Source: Liolophura sinensis
Lineage: Eukaryota; Mollusca; Polyplacophora; Chitonida; Chitonidae
DNA length: 64,000 bases
NCBI RefSeq assembly: GCF_032854445.1
Contig: NC_088297.1
Location: 6,839,740 to 6,903,739 of the forward strand
Reading direction: 5' to 3'
Part shown: positions 13,801-23,830 of the stretch, piece after piece
Layout: the number at the start of each line of letters is the position of its first letter
Position numbering within the stretch: position 1 is the stretch's first letter
The notes under the pieces: generated by a model
Database searches by the model: none
Told to the model about the DNA's origin: nothing
The model's input: only the letters and a program-made list of their open reading frames with translations
Translations under genes and position numbers: made by a program

Positions 13801-16800
13801 TAAGGTCACAGACCTTCATCATCTTAGTTTTCTCCATCCTTTCTCTGGTCTTTGTGAAACTTCTTGGCTGTATAGTAAATGTATGGTAATCAAAAATGGT
13901 TGTTCTGATCCCAAACTTTAATGATCGCATTGTGACTCTTCATAAAGATATTTTAAAACTGCAACTCAAACTGATGCTTTTGAAGAGCTTTTAAGTCCGT
14001 GAATGAAACAAATTTATATGAAACTTAACTTTTTTATCGGTAAACTATCAAATTTTTGTTTAATTTATTTGTTAGTTTTTAATACAGCTTGTTTAGTTTG
14101 GGCACCTAAAAATTTGGGAGCCCAGACGTTTCCCAGAGCCTATATAAGTGACTCTAGGTATGGCCTTGTGTATAGTTGACAACAAACTGCGATGACTGAA
14201 AGGTTATCTTGTTTGACCCGGAAACTGTATAATTTAATATATATAAAAATCAAACGCAGATTTGTCTCAGTTATAAAGCGAAATTAAATTGGACAGAACA
14301 GCATAAATTTACTGTTTCTGTGTTGTACGTCTAAGTGAAATGTCTTTTTTTTTTGTGTGTTTTTTTTTTTATTCAGGTCCTAAGTTGTATGTGAAGCCTA
14401 GTCAGAAATCTAACCGTCATATCATCGTGAATGCTATCAGCCATGTTTGTCTGGCGGGGACAGTTAACACAGACATCAAGAATAAAGTCCTGGAGGTGAG
14501 ACATGGTTATGTCGATTGATACATCTGCAAGTCTTCTTCTATACATGATGAATATATACGAGGGTTACAAGCAGAGCCTGCAGAGCCTTGGAAAACCATG
14601 GCCCATTCATATAGACTGCAGCCTAAATTGGTACTTAACCTCCCTCCCTCCCCCTCGCCCCTCCGCTCCCCTCCCCATTCCCATCCCCACTGCACCTGAC
14701 GTATGTCTGACACAGCTCCTGTTAAACTTATTAAATGGGATACATCCACTTTTACTCATGCAGTGTGACATGTTCAAAGCCCGATTTGACCATGGTTCTC
14801 TTCTAATACAGGAGTACTATGTTTATCAGTTTACCCTCAAATTGCCACGGGTTTGCCCTGGGCTCTGTCCGGTCTACTCTCACCATAGTAATGCTGGCCG
14901 CTGTCGTATAAGTGAAATGCTCTGACTACGGCGTAAAACATAAATCAAATTGTTATCTCAAAAGCAAGAGTGAATAATAGACTCTATTGCATAAGTCCAC
15001 ACTACTATAGGCAGGCTCCTCAGTGTCATTAGTGCGTGTAGGGTGTGCTCTGATTTCTATATTTTGAATTCCTTTTAATAAATGAATGCTGCTTTTTAGA
15101 AATGCTATTTCTATTTTCATCAAAGCTGTGGTTTCATTACTTGTAGTCCCATTATGATTGGGCAGTTTATCACTTATCATTTTCTCGCTGGCTATAATTT
15201 CAGGAGATGAGCCGATCAGAAGCCAAGCATTTTGTGATCTTGTTCCGCAGTGCGGGCTGTCAGTTTCGTGGTCTGTACACGTTTGATCCTGATACCGAGC
15301 TCACCTTCAAGTTAACAGGGGCTGGACCAAGACAGCTGACCAACAAAGCCATCGAGACATTCTACAAGTAAGTGGTTGAGACATTCTAAAGATAAGTGGT
15401 CAAGACGTTTTAATAGTACTAAGTGGTGGAGACATTCTACTAGTAAGCAGGTGAGACATTTTACAAGTAAGTAGTCAAAACATTCTGCAAGTAAGCGGTC
15501 AAGAAAATCTAAAGATAAGTGGTCAAGATATTCTGCAAGTAAGTGATTGAGACATTCTGGAAGTACGTAGTTGAGACCTCCTGCTTGCAAGTATAAAAAA
15601 TCTAAAGATAAGTGGTCAAGACATTCTACAAATATGCAGTTGAGACATCCTATTTGTAAGTACTAAGACATTGTACAAGTACCTGTTGACATTTTACAGC
15701 CAAGGGGTCAAGACAGTTGACCAGGAGCAGGTACATGTAGTTAACCATACCCACATGAGATAAGAGAGAAAACGACCTTTGTTATACGAAGTTAGATTTT
15801 TGGCAGGCAGATTTTTGGTGGGGAGTTGGGAGGGTACTGGACTCACCCTGGCTGTCTGTCTGTCTGTAGACACAATTTTCGCCATGAATCTCCACCCAAA
15901 CTGCTAGGCTGATGTTAATGAAGCCTACCATACATCTTGCCAGTCATCTGAACTTGTGCATGCTTAAATTAAATGGCAATCAGATAATTATTTTCATAAT
16001 TACTCCTGTTCAGGTACTCGCAGTAATTAGTGCAGTATTAGTGCAGGAATGGATTTTCATGTACACTGTATTCTCTTCTGATTACTACATTTCTCCATTC
16101 AAACTGGATGTAGCAGTAGTGCAATCAGTGGCCACCACAAATGACCCATGACACAATCTGTATGAAGCCAAAATAAGCAACGTGGTGTCTTGTCATTTAT
16201 TTTGAGATTTTTTTTCTTTGATTATTGAAAATGTAGGGGGATTTTTCTCATTGGGCCATATAAAAATATTTCTGCACCAGTGCTTACAACGCTGTTGTAC
16301 GTGATTATGGTTACAATGGCAGGATTGACACAAAATAGTTTTAGTTTCCTGCTCAGATTTTCGTTTGGAAGCTACAAAAGAATTGATCTAATACATACTT
16401 TTAGACCAGTATAAACAAATTGATCAGGAAGCCATCCCAATTGAGTACAGTTTCTGCACTTCTCCACCTTCCCACTAACATGTCTAGGGTTTGGTAATGG
16501 CTCCCCGCAGTTAGGTCCTCCAATTTCAAGGCCTATCCCACCAGAGTGTTTGACAGGTGAAATGGCAGAGCTGACTGAGCTATATCCTGATTGGGTGTGT
16601 AAGGGTTCATCTGTCGAAAGAAAGCGGTCGTTAAACTGTTAAGAGTTGGAACTGTACCTAGGATTTGGTGTGTTTTGGATTTCTCTATTTGTAATGTCGT
16701 TCAACATTCTATAAGCGAGACATCAAATATAATGACGAACTATTCCCGCATAATTGTAATTCAGTCAAGTATGTGTACATACACATTCATTCCTGGATGT

Positions 16801-17026
16801 AGGATGACGATTTGTTGACAAACTAACGATGTAGTGAAGGAAGATATTTTGCAGTGCGGGCTAATTGATTTTAGGTTAATTTACGTTTTGTTTTGTTTTT
16901 TTCAGGTACAACTCTGGAGCAAAGAAGTTTAACATCGTAGCCTCCACGAAGCATTTATCAGTATCAATTGATGCTGTAGTAGTTCACAATTCTGTGTGGA
17001 AGTCTTCAAAGCAAGCAAAGAGGTGA
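1..17026 (+). CDS. CAMSAP: CAMSAP/Patronin family microtubule minus-end binding protein, 5' end outside window
   Basis: CAMSAP/Patronin proteins bind and protect microtubule minus ends through a C-terminal CKK domain. Nine exons join in consistent phase: 1-1801, 4093-4221, 5714-6003, 7697-7738, 12254-12346, 13267-13362, 14377-14495, 15204-15367 and 16906-17026 (stop TGA 17024-17026). Order seen: a proline/glutamine-rich low-complexity linker, a short helical segment, the conserved block GFFISFGEETPKRPKPKLGK, a charged coiled coil, a Ser-rich linker, then a complete CKK domain (GPKLYVKPSQKSNRHI, NAISHVCLAG, HFVILFRSAGCQFRGLY). The N-terminal CH domain would lie upstream of base 1. Three one-base frame breaks occur: near 215-245 and 461-467 in the first exon, and near 4130 in the second. 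All later exons are clean. Known: the CKK family and its role. Inference: the frame breaks are more likely sequence errors than a dead gene. Confidence 0.93.
2018..2245 (+). mobile_element. SINE-1 copy (tRNA-derived, mollusc-type), degenerate
   Basis: This is a diverged copy of the main SINE of the window. It keeps the internal GTTCAAATCC B-box-like word, the body with CTCTGCCCGATTC, and the family 3' end (GTAAGTGAAATATTCTTGAG, AACACCAATCAAATAAA) with an AT-rich tail. It lies in a CAMSAP intron. Confidence 0.85.
2261..2509 (-). mobile_element. SINE-1 copy, inverted next to the previous copy
   Basis: A near full-length reverse copy. It runs from an AAATAAATAAAT tail at 2261 to the GGGGCCTCAGTGGCTCAGTC head at about 2509. 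Flanks GATGACATTAT (2253-2263 region) and CGACATTAT (after 2511) look like a target duplication. It faces the copy at 2018-2245 with only about 15 bases between. Confidence 0.9.
2936..3205 (+). mobile_element. Two partial SINE-1 3' halves in tandem
   Basis: Two successive 3' parts of the same SINE, about 2940-3058 and 3059-3205. Each runs from the GGAAGGTCTGCCAGCAACCTG region to GTATAAGTGAAATATT. Only the second keeps the AAACCACCATCAAATCAATC end. Both lack the tRNA-like head. Confidence 0.75.
3520..4088 (+). repeat. 61-bp minisatellite abutting a CAMSAP 3' splice site
   Basis: About nine units of 61-62 bp, containing GATATTTTGTGTTTTCCTCT, GATCAGTGAGGCAGATTTCC and CCATCCAGTACACAGTGCT. The final partial unit becomes the native acceptor GTGTTTTCCTCTTTCCAG at 4092. 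Each unit therefore carries a pyrimidine tract followed by an AG resembling the true splice acceptor. Confidence 0.92.
4093..4221 (+). CDS. CAMSAP: CAMSAP coiled-coil exon 2 of window, with internal frameshift
   Basis: The acceptor is CTCTTTCCAG|TCC and the donor is CG|GTAAGC. In phase 0 it starts SLEDEMLKKREKML, then the frame breaks at about 4130-4133. One surplus base moves the rest (TYQQKRREEQERKRQEKEQ) into another frame, which joins the next exon correctly in phase 2. Without that shift a stop follows within about 12 codons. The heptad-like charged sequence matches the CAMSAP coiled coil. The intron just upstream is a 61-bp minisatellite running into this acceptor. Confidence 0.85.
4541..5000 (+). 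repeat. 45-bp minisatellite in CAMSAP intron
   Basis: About ten units of 45 bp containing TTACTGATGTCATGTCATCT and CAGTGTACAGCTGTAGGTAC. Because 45 is a multiple of three and the unit lacks a stop, one plus-strand frame stays open for 150 codons. I regard that as a by-product and not a gene. Confidence 0.92.
5573..5645 (+). mobile_element. SINE-1 tail fragment
   Basis: Only the 3' end is left (GTTGTATAAGTGAAACTTTT, then GCACGAATCAAATAAATACA). A weaker fragment of the same region lies at about 5050-5130. Both are in the intron before the exon at 5714. Confidence 0.6.
5714..6003 (+). CDS. CAMSAP: CAMSAP coiled-coil and basic linker exon
   Basis: The acceptor is TTCGTAG|A (phase 2) and the donor is CCAT|GTAAGC (phase 1). 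It encodes RKQEETEQRKAEERARRDA and onward, then acidic DDQEDSSDEV, a basic stretch with RPRPKSMIVKTRTP, and a Ser/Pro tail. Vertebrate CAMSAPs have the same order (coiled coil, then a KPRPKS-like motif) between the coiled coil and the CKK domain. Confidence 0.9.
6004..7696 (+). other. CAMSAP intron, no further feature seen
   Basis: 1.7 kb of intron with a C-rich run at about 6400-6430. It shows no tandem array, SINE or splice-consistent exon. Confidence 0.5.
7697..7738 (+). CDS. CAMSAP: CAMSAP micro-exon
   Basis: A 42-base exon between TTGCAG and CCAG|GTTTGT, phase 1 in and phase 1 out. It gives SGRLTPKRGKLYRPG across the joins. Both splice phases fit the flanking exons. The donor GTTTGT is weak and the exon may be alternatively used, because its length is a multiple of three. 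Confidence 0.68.
7905..8025 (+). mobile_element. SINE-2 3' fragment
   Basis: This matches the 3' part of the second SINE family (compare 21770-21930). It has GTGGTGTTATGGACTCATCC, CACAAGAAGACAC, then CTAATGACTCCTTGGCGTCA. A second similar tail lies at about 11905-11990 (CACCTAATGACTCCTCGG, TGACTGAAAAATTACAAGG, TTAAACCCCAAGC). The heads are missing. Confidence 0.55.
9600..9808 (+). mobile_element. SINE-1 copy lacking its first 5' bases
   Basis: It starts inside the head at CTCACCAATGCAGTCGATGG. It keeps the B-box-like GTACAAGTCC, the GGTCGTGGGTTTCCCCCAGG body and the AGCGTAAAACACCAATCAAA end with an AATAAATAAA tail. It lies in a CAMSAP intron. Confidence 0.88.
9895..10040 (+). repeat. Short degenerate repeat, about 24 bp
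   Basis: About six imperfect units built on TTTCCTCCAGGCACTCAG. It is pyrimidine-rich and intronic, with no sign of coding. Confidence 0.6.
10640..11556 (+). repeat. 19-21 bp minisatellite (ACCTACATGTGACTCTATCT type)
   Basis: About 0.9 kb of more than 40 short units alternating between CTAACCTACATGTGACTAT and CTAACCTACATGTGACTCTG forms. It is the longest array in the CAMSAP introns and does not touch a splice site. Confidence 0.9.
12254..12346 (+). CDS. CAMSAP: CAMSAP linker exon
   Basis: A 93-base exon with acceptor TTGTTTTAG|CT and donor CCAG|GTAGGT, phase 1 in and phase 1 out. The product reads SCHLMDTSDGDPRTALPYAG then a basic SMTHRRPPSPG. It is also a multiple of three and joins the next exon in phase. 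Confidence 0.78.
13267..13362 (+). CDS. CAMSAP: CAMSAP exon just before CKK domain
   Basis: The acceptor is CACTTTTCAG|AT and the donor is GCTG|GTGAGT. It encodes DLYARYQNRKASSARGADSN followed by SETGSAAGSDYAG. The last residues correspond to the Ser/Ala-rich stretch that precedes the GPKL start of the CKK domain in this family. Phase 1 at both ends. Confidence 0.9.
14377..14495 (+). CDS. CAMSAP: CAMSAP CKK domain exon 1
   Basis: The acceptor is TTTTTATTCAG|GT and the donor is CTGGAG|GTGAGA. It encodes GPKLYVKPSQKSNRHIIVNA then ISHVCLAGTVNTDIKNKVLE, the first third of the CKK fold, with the diagnostic NAISH-CLAG core. No frame problem is seen. Confidence 0.96.
14845..14950 (+). mobile_element. 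SINE-1 3' fragment
   Basis: The last about 100 bases of the SINE (GGGTTTGCCCTGGGCTCTGT, GTCGTATAAGTGAAATGCTC, GGCGTAAAACATAAATCAAA). It lies in the intron between the first two CKK exons. Confidence 0.75.
15204..15367 (+). CDS. CAMSAP: CAMSAP CKK domain exon 2
   Basis: The acceptor is ATAATTTCAG|GAG and the donor is TACAA|GTAAGT. It encodes EMSRSEAKHFVILFRSAGCQ, FRGLYTFDPDTELTFKLTG and the following GPRQLTNKAIETFYK. ILFR-AGCQFR-LY is the strongest CKK signature. The last about 14 exon bases plus the donor are the seed of the tandem array that follows in the intron. Confidence 0.96.
15350..15690 (+). repeat. 27-29 bp array seeded by a CAMSAP exon-donor junction
   Basis: About 12 degenerate units of the form GAGACATTCTACAAGTAAGT. 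The first unit is the last 14 coding bases of the CKK exon plus its real donor (exon end 15367). Later units repeat CAAGTAAGTAG, CAAGTAAGCGG and CAAGTAAGTGA, so they are near copies of the donor inside the intron. Confidence 0.88.
16906..17026 (+). CDS. CAMSAP: CAMSAP CKK domain last exon and stop
   Basis: The acceptor is GTTTTTTTCAG|G. It encodes YNSGAKKFNIVASTKHLSVS and IDAVVVHNSVWKSSKQAKR, then TGA. VDA/IDAxxxHNxxW is the conserved end of the CKK domain. The protein ends within a few basic residues of the domain, as usual for the family. Confidence 0.96.
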
Positions 17027-20000
17027 AAACAGTGATTTCAGTGCAGTCCCGTGCAGAGATGTCTCATTCCCAGTGCTAAAGTTGTCTCCCCTTTATTACA
17101 TGTCCTTTAATGGACTTGTTTTTTTACGCTAATCATGGCTGATGATGGACTGCACCATTGATCTGCAGTCAGTGATAGGCATGCATCCAAACTGTCATTT
17201 TTCTGTGGCATAAGAAACCAACTACGTTAAAAGTGACCTGATTTTGTACTGAATACGCTCACTATATGATTCGTGTCTGTCTGTAAGGTTTCCTTCCTAG
17301 GCCGCGGGGTCAATTGCCCCAGGTACTTGTGTTAAGGGTGGACACATCAAGGCTGTGCCCATCAGTGAAAAACTTGGCTATCTTCATAACTACGTGTAGG
17401 TATCACCTAATCACAGTATTGCCATATCATTCTGTTCATCTTCAGGAAAATGTACCAGTGACAACAGAATAGTTCTGACCTGATTGGTTAACTAACATCT
17501 CGTGACTAAATAATACCAGTGTTTCATTGGTCCAGGAAATTTACACGTAGGTGGGGGCATTTAGTGACCAGAGTTCATACAGGTAGTACTTACTGAATGT
17601 GTAGAGAGAGTTGTGATGCAGATTTTACTGATTCACTACAGGATTCCAACTAGAGTTCGAACGCTTACGTTTGGCCGGTTAGAAGACAAGGTTGTCACTC
17701 ATTCCACAAGTTTGTTCAGATGATGCTTTGTTTGGAAATGTAGCATGTAACCCTATATGTGGAAGTACAAATTTACTGCCTTGAACTATGGTATTCATTG
17801 TGTGACTGGAACCGAACAAATTACGTCTCAAGTTTGAGGTACAATATACCGTGATTGGCTCTGGTCTCCTTGTATTACATGCTATGTGTTATGTTTAACA
17901 TAATTCAGAAAGCAGGCATGTCCATGTTGATGTATACTTGTTGTGGTTGTTGTTGTTGTTAAGCTGTTGTCAGAAGAACTTCCCTTGCAGCTTTCCATTG
18001 TCATTTTACATGTACAAATCTGATAATGAACCACACTCACTTCTAGCGCAGAACACCAACAGGCTCACATGTAGATGCAGTTTAAATACCTTTAAACAGA
18101 TAGCAGAGACTTCTGGTGAGAAAAAGTGCTGACAAATTTTTGCAGAGGTGGATGTAACATAATCTAAAAACAGGTACCGGGTATATCTAAGACACTGGTA
18201 TATGTATGACCTTTTGAAAGAATGTGAACTGTAAATACATGTATTTTCTGGTCAGTGTTTCTCTTCATTGCTCTCTAAGAAGCAGGTTGGACATTATACA
18301 TTTACAAGTTTGCAGAGAATTTTAAGGCACTTTACAATGATTTATGTATCATTGAAATAGACAATTGTCATGACCACAAGTTGTGCTGAAGACAAATGAA
18401 CAAGTTTTAAGACTTTTGACTCAGGCAGTGAGTTACCAGTGCTTTGTGGGATAAAATGGACAGAACAATTGAACAAATCGGTACCATATTGTACTTAAAT
18501 ATTTTGTGCTAAGGGTCATATGTATTTCAGCTGGTAGGAATTTTCTTGTCCGCTTCTGGTGACTTAATCTGGCAGATGTCTGGTCCCATTCTCTGAGAGT
18601 AGGCCTACAGAGAGGGTTAGCATACCGCTAGCTTCTTGTCTCACCAAGACGAATTCTGGTCCTGTTCTCTGAGAGTAGGCTGTGAGAGGGTTTAGCATAC
18701 TGCTAGGCTCTTGTCTCATCAAGACGAATTCTTGTCCCATTCTCTGAGAGTGGGCTGTAAGAGGGTTAGCATACCGCTAGGCTCTTGTCTCACTAAGGCC
18801 ACCTCTGGTCCCGTTCTCTGAGAGTAGGCCTACAGAGAGGGTTAGCGTACTGCTAGGCTCTTGTTTCGTCAAGACGAATTCCGGTCACGTTCTCCAAGGG
18901 TAGGCGTACAGAGAGAGTTAAAATAATGCTAGGCTCTTGTCTCATCAAAACGACCAAGCAGCTGTTTGTTGTTTGATGAATTGTCAGATTTTGCTAGTCA
19001 GATTTTTGATATTCTGTATGTAAAATTTAACATTTAACATTGGACATTCACTTAAAACTGACCCTGATTGCAAGACGACGCAAAAGCATATATTGGTGAT
19101 GTTGGCCGCTGTCGCGAATTTGGCAGATCATTATTGTTGTGTGGAGAAGCCAGAAGTGCATTGATTGAAGTACAGGGATGTTTCAGACATTCTCACAAGT
19201 GTTATAGTGACACACTGAACTCGTGCCTCGTGTTTTTGTTTTGCACTCTGTTGTACTTTTGAATATGACACTAGAGATGTTGGTGGTCTCAGCTAAACCC
19301 AAAATACTGAAATGTGGATTACTTTCAGCTTCTTTGTCTCATCGCATTTCTTCGTTTCATCGCATTTCTTTGTCTCTCTTTCGCTTCATCCATTTGTCTT
19401 TGTCTCATCAGTGATATCATGTCATTATATCATGAATCTTGAGCATAAATAAGCTGTACATGTGTATATTTAAAATGATTATGTAATTACACAACTGTAA
19501 TTAAAATTCGTGCAAACCTGCTAGATATGTACACTGTATATTGAGCCTGTAAATATGCCAAGCCTTAAAGATAAGTTTTAAGTTATTTTTGCATGCCTAG
19601 ATATAGCTAGACTGTTTGGAGTAAGCATTAGCCTTGCCTTGTAAAAAAAAATGCAAGAAATGAGTGTATTTGGGCCTGTATAAAACCTGTTACACCACTT
19701 GTTGTTTTAAGTTTCCAAATGTTGGCTTTAATCTGAATTATGCTGTTTTTCAGAGATGTGCATTTTTTTAATATAAAAGTGCTGACTCTGTTGTTGTTGG
19801 AATTCACAGTACGTGAAATAGCACTGTTTGTGTTGAGTGGATTTGCACAGTCTGGTAATCATTGATTATTGAAATCTGACCCCATTCTGCCGGTAGGCCT
19901 CCTATTGACTGCTGTGTTCACGCCTTTGTCATGGTGTTCCACATTTACAGCTATGTAAAATGAACTAGTTAAACTCATTTACTTTTGTGTGAAATTTGAT

Positions 20001-21500
20001 TCACATTCCTGCAGGTCTTTGCAAACGTCATCGGTTCAGAAACATAAAAAGGATTGTTGTCAGTTTTCGGACAGTAGCTGAGAATGTTGTGAGCTGCTTT
20101 AGTAGAGAGCTTTAACTTTCATCTGTTAAAGACAATTACCTGTCTTAAGGGAACACAGAGGTCTGCACCCATTAGTTTCAGCCTTCCTTACAAATCTTTG
20201 AAAATGTTGTTATCCTTTCAAAAACATGTATGTAATTCATATGCAGTCTTATTGGGTTAAAATTTTATCTTCATTAAATTAAGTGGAAAGAACAAAACAA
20301 CTCAAGACTACCATATTGGTTGTCAGGCATACCTTGCCTCAGTCTAACCGGACACCAAAGTGAAAGCCAATATTAAATAACATACTCAGTAGGTTCAGTA
20401 TGAAACTTTGTCACCTGGAGACTTTCAAAGGTCCTAAGACAACCCTCAAATTTCAAGAAATATCATTGTTCGCGTGGTATTCAAGCTTTGTAGCTCCCCT
20501 CAAACCCTAAACCTAATACCCCCACCCCCTCAACACCAAGCTGTCTGAAACTTAAGTATTCTACTAGTACAGTCGATATTCACATGTACATGTAAGCTCT
20601 GTAAAGGAGCATATCTAAATAAAACTGTACGAAGGTCTACTACAAGTACCTGTATGTGTGAGTATCCAGTGATTTTAAGCTCTTCCATAGTTGCTGATTA
20701 ACTGTGCTACATATTTGTACATTTTGTAAGTAATAACTGTAATTATTTAATTTTTTTTTATGTTGGTTTTGATGGCAAGAGCTAAGCGTTTTTTACAGGC
20801 TGGAAAAATGACAAGTTTCAATAATTATAAACTCAAATTAATGCATGTGTGGTAGACCTACTTAACACAGAATGCATTGTTAATGTTCCCCAGTGTTTTA
20901 CATGCCAGAGATGTTGCAGAATTAGTTGGATTCACCAGAAAAATGGTTTTGTTAATTAATTTGTTTATACTTTTTGTCTACACTGTATTATGCTAAAACC
21001 TGAAACCTCAACGTTTTTCTGAATTATTTGTACATGTACGTGTCATATTTCCATCAAATGACATTTTGGGTTAAATGCATGCCTAATGTTGGCATGAATT
21101 GTAATTAAGTTCCAAGGCATGAGTTACAGGTATTTATAATGTTTGTCAAATTTTACCTGGTGTTTTGTTTTTTAATACTCACAAAGGGAGACAAATTTTG
21201 TGTGGTTTTCCTGAGGCGAACTGTTACCTAAGAGTGCAAAAATAACCTGATTAAAGAGAACAGCATTGTCCAATCAGACTGATTATGTCTGGCCCGCAGA
21301 GTCTATAAGCCGGTTATTTTTTCAGTGTATTTATGCTAATTTATTTGACGATCTCTGCTTTTGTTTGGCCACTGTGAGCACGTGATGAAATCCCTCCTCC
21401 ATGGTGCATTCTGTCTGTACTCTGTTTTTGTTACCATATATAAAACTACCAGCTCTTTGTGACCATATATTGCCTTGACGTTTCATTATGTGGAAATAAA
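17027..21500 (+). other. Probable CAMSAP 3' UTR / 3' flank
   Basis: About 4.5 kb of AT-rich DNA after the stop has no credible coding exon. AATAAA-type signals occur at 20618-20623 and 21495-21500. SINE-rich DNA starts at 21607, so the transcript may end just after 21500. The only structured part is a 76-bp repeat at 18575-18958. How much of this is transcribed cannot be told from sequence. Confidence 0.4.
18575..18958 (+). repeat. 76-bp tandem repeat in CAMSAP 3' flank
   Basis: Five diverged units with CTCTGAGAGTAGGCCTACAG, GAGGGTTAGCATACCGCTAG and CTCTTGTCTCACCAAGACGA. No open reading frame and no known family recognised. Confidence 0.85.
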
Positions 21501-21606
21501 GCTTAAATTGACTTTATACCTTCTTGTTTATATTTCATGAGTCATTTTTTGATACACATGCGCCTTGAATGTTCAGAGTAGAGACTTCCCTGTGACAGCG
21601 TAAGTA

Positions 21607-21930
21607 TTGCTTGGTAGCCCAGTGGTTAGAGCGTGTGCCTCAAGGTGGGGAGACCTGGGGTCAAACCCAGGTCGGGTCATACCAAAGACTTCAAAATGGT
21701 ACTTGCTGCTGCCTCGCTTGGCATTCAGCGCCGAGAGGTTAGAGCAAGGAAACCGGTGTTTCATCATGATACATCATTGGCGGATGCACTTTGGCAGCAT
21801 GGCATGCATGGACTCACCGTGGCACAAGAAGATACAGCGTATGTACAAACACCAATTGGTTTTTACTTGTCATTTGACTGAAAAGTACGACGTAAAACCT
21901 CACGCATACATACATATATACACATATTTT
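21607..21930 (+). mobile_element. SINE-2 copy (second tRNA-derived SINE family)
   Basis: The head is tRNA-like, with A box TAGCCCAGTGGTTAGAGCG and B box GGTCAAACCCAGG. It is followed by GTCATACCAAAGACTTCAAA, a central GGTTAGAGCAAGGAAACCGG, and a tail with TGACTGAAAAGTACGACGTA. The head is shared with copies at 26895 and 35670(-). It shares no body or tail with SINE-1. Confidence 0.82.
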
Positions 21931-22317
21931 TACTTAATCTCGGCTTTAATTTGGATGGTCTTTTTTTTTTTTTTTTTTTTTTGTTCTGCTTCGTGTGTTT
22001 TTGGGGATGTGGTGCCAATAAGCGATCATCAGGATTCTTAATACTCGTCTTCTACCAATATGCTGTAATTCACGTGTAGGGCACTTTGTCAGTAACTCAG
22101 ATGCAAAAGGTTGTACATTTCGGGCTCTGCGATTTTCTCCACCCAATGAAAACTTCGCGATTGTGTACATCTACGAGGATAGTTAGCTTATTATGTGACC
22201 ATGCAGCCGTCCAGTGAGGTATGGAGCAGTAGCTATCTAGTGGGTATTTCCCCACAGTTTGTAGATATAGTTCAATTCCCTGTGTGACCCACACATTCAA
22301 TTCTCCAAACACTAAAC

Positions 22318-22530
22318 TGGTTGGGTCTCTGTGGCCGAGGGAGTTAGCATGCCAGCGCAGCACTGATTCATGAGCCTCTCACCAATGGGGCTACCATGAG
22401 TTCAAGTCCAGCTCATGCTGGCTTACTCTCCGGCTGTACGTGAGAAGATGTGTCCTCCCACCATAATGCTGGCCGCCGTTGTATAAGTGAAATATTCTTG
22501 ATTACGGCGTAAAACACCAATCAAATGAAT
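22318..22530 (+). mobile_element. SINE-1 copy with internal deletion
   Basis: Head (CTCTGTGGCCGAGGGAGTTA), B box GTTCAAGTCC and 3' end (TATAAGTGAAATATTCTTGA) are present. About 70 bases between the CGGCTGTACGTGAGAAG word and CCTCCCACCATAATGCTGG are missing. A further diverged tRNA-like head follows at about 22540-22630. Confidence 0.82.
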
Positions 22531-22639
22531 ATATCCAGGTGTGACCCACACAGTAAATCCTCGATCTACTGAGCTGGTGCCCCTGTAGAGATCCGAGTTC
22601 AAATCCCAGTGAGACCCACAGTAATCCTCATTGAGGAAA

Positions 22640-23830
22640 AAGTTCATACGTTTTACTCCATACCAAATATCTCTGTTTTACAATACCTTTCAAGCCTTTG
22701 AACGACACAATAGTCTGTATGAGTATCTCTGGCGTAGGACGATAGATAATGGGGAAGTTACTGAAACTGTACTTATAGACCTTACGAAGGCATTTTATAC
22801 TGTTAATCGTGATATATTACTTAAAAAAATTAAAGTATACAAATTTCCCGCAACTGTTCTTACTTTCTTTTGGTGCTACCTAAGTAACAGACAACAGAGG
22901 GTTGTTGTTGGAGGAGAAATTCTGATGCTATGGATATTAAGGCCGGTGTCCCGCAAGGCTCCACATTGGGACCTTTACCTTTTATACTATATATAAATGA
23001 TCTCCCGTTATTTACAAAAGACAGTGGCAATTCTATTGACAGCTTTGCTAATGACACAACTACATACTGCTCCTCAGGCAGTATGTCTGACACTGAGCGC
23101 CATATAACCAGCAGTATGGATTGTACTAAAGACTGGCAGGACAAAAAACTCATGTTCATTAATCACCAAAAATGTAAATACATGATACTGGGCTCCAGGC
23201 AACGGCTGCAGTTAATCAAACATGTTCCTTTCTCTGTTATGCTTGATGGAAGTAAACTCGAACGAGTCAGTAATGGTAAATTGTTTGGTATTTATATTCA
23301 CGAACATTTTTACATCTTTACTGGGACACATAAATCAAAAATGTGTGTAAAAAGGTTTCTAAATTGTTAGGGATTCTACAAAGGATGAGAGCTCTTCTAA
23401 CACCTCGTTGTAGTGATAATTTTTATAAGTACTATCTTGATTATTGCTGTGCAGTATTGGGAAACTGTTCAATTAAAAATAGAGAAAGGATAGTCCAGTT
23501 ACAGAAGGCTGCTTGTTTAGTTCTACATGAAAATATAAAAACATGTGAAAAATCTTTACTCCAAAGACTAAAAGGATGCATTTTAATAAAAGGGTAAACT
23601 ACACAATTCTTTGTATTATCTATAAAGCATTACATAATCTGTCCAAACTGTATTAAAAAGCTTTTCCCTCCAAACATCTGCACAATATTGTTCTTAGATC
23701 AACACAACATATAATATCAATAAAGCAAGGACAAATTACAGGACAGAAAGTTTTACACACATAGGCATGAAACTATGGAACTGCCTCCCAGCATATACAT
23801 GATTTTATTTCTTTGTATTTTTTTTTTTTA
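22640..23830 (+). pseudogene. Non-LTR retrotransposon reverse transcriptase remnant
   Basis: Reverse transcriptase segments read in three successive frames. About 22660-22930: VLIDLTKAFYTVNRDILLKK and YLSNRQQRVVV. About 22930-23350: GVPQGSTLGPLPFILYINDL, with FANDTT where active enzymes have a Y/F-x-D-D box. About 23345-23590: YYLDYCCAVLGN and LQKAACLVLHE. Homologous-looking C-terminal DNA continues to about 23820. At least two frameshifts and the loss of the first catalytic aspartate of the pair mean it is dead. The type is CR1/L2-like or a related jockey-group family; I cannot say which. Confidence 0.88.

Noticed and set aside
21607-21690. tRNA-like sequence with A and B boxes (also 26895, 22318, 37274, 48500)
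   Set aside because: Each is followed by a SINE body and tail. The cloverleaf arms do not close well, so these are SINE heads, not tRNA genes.
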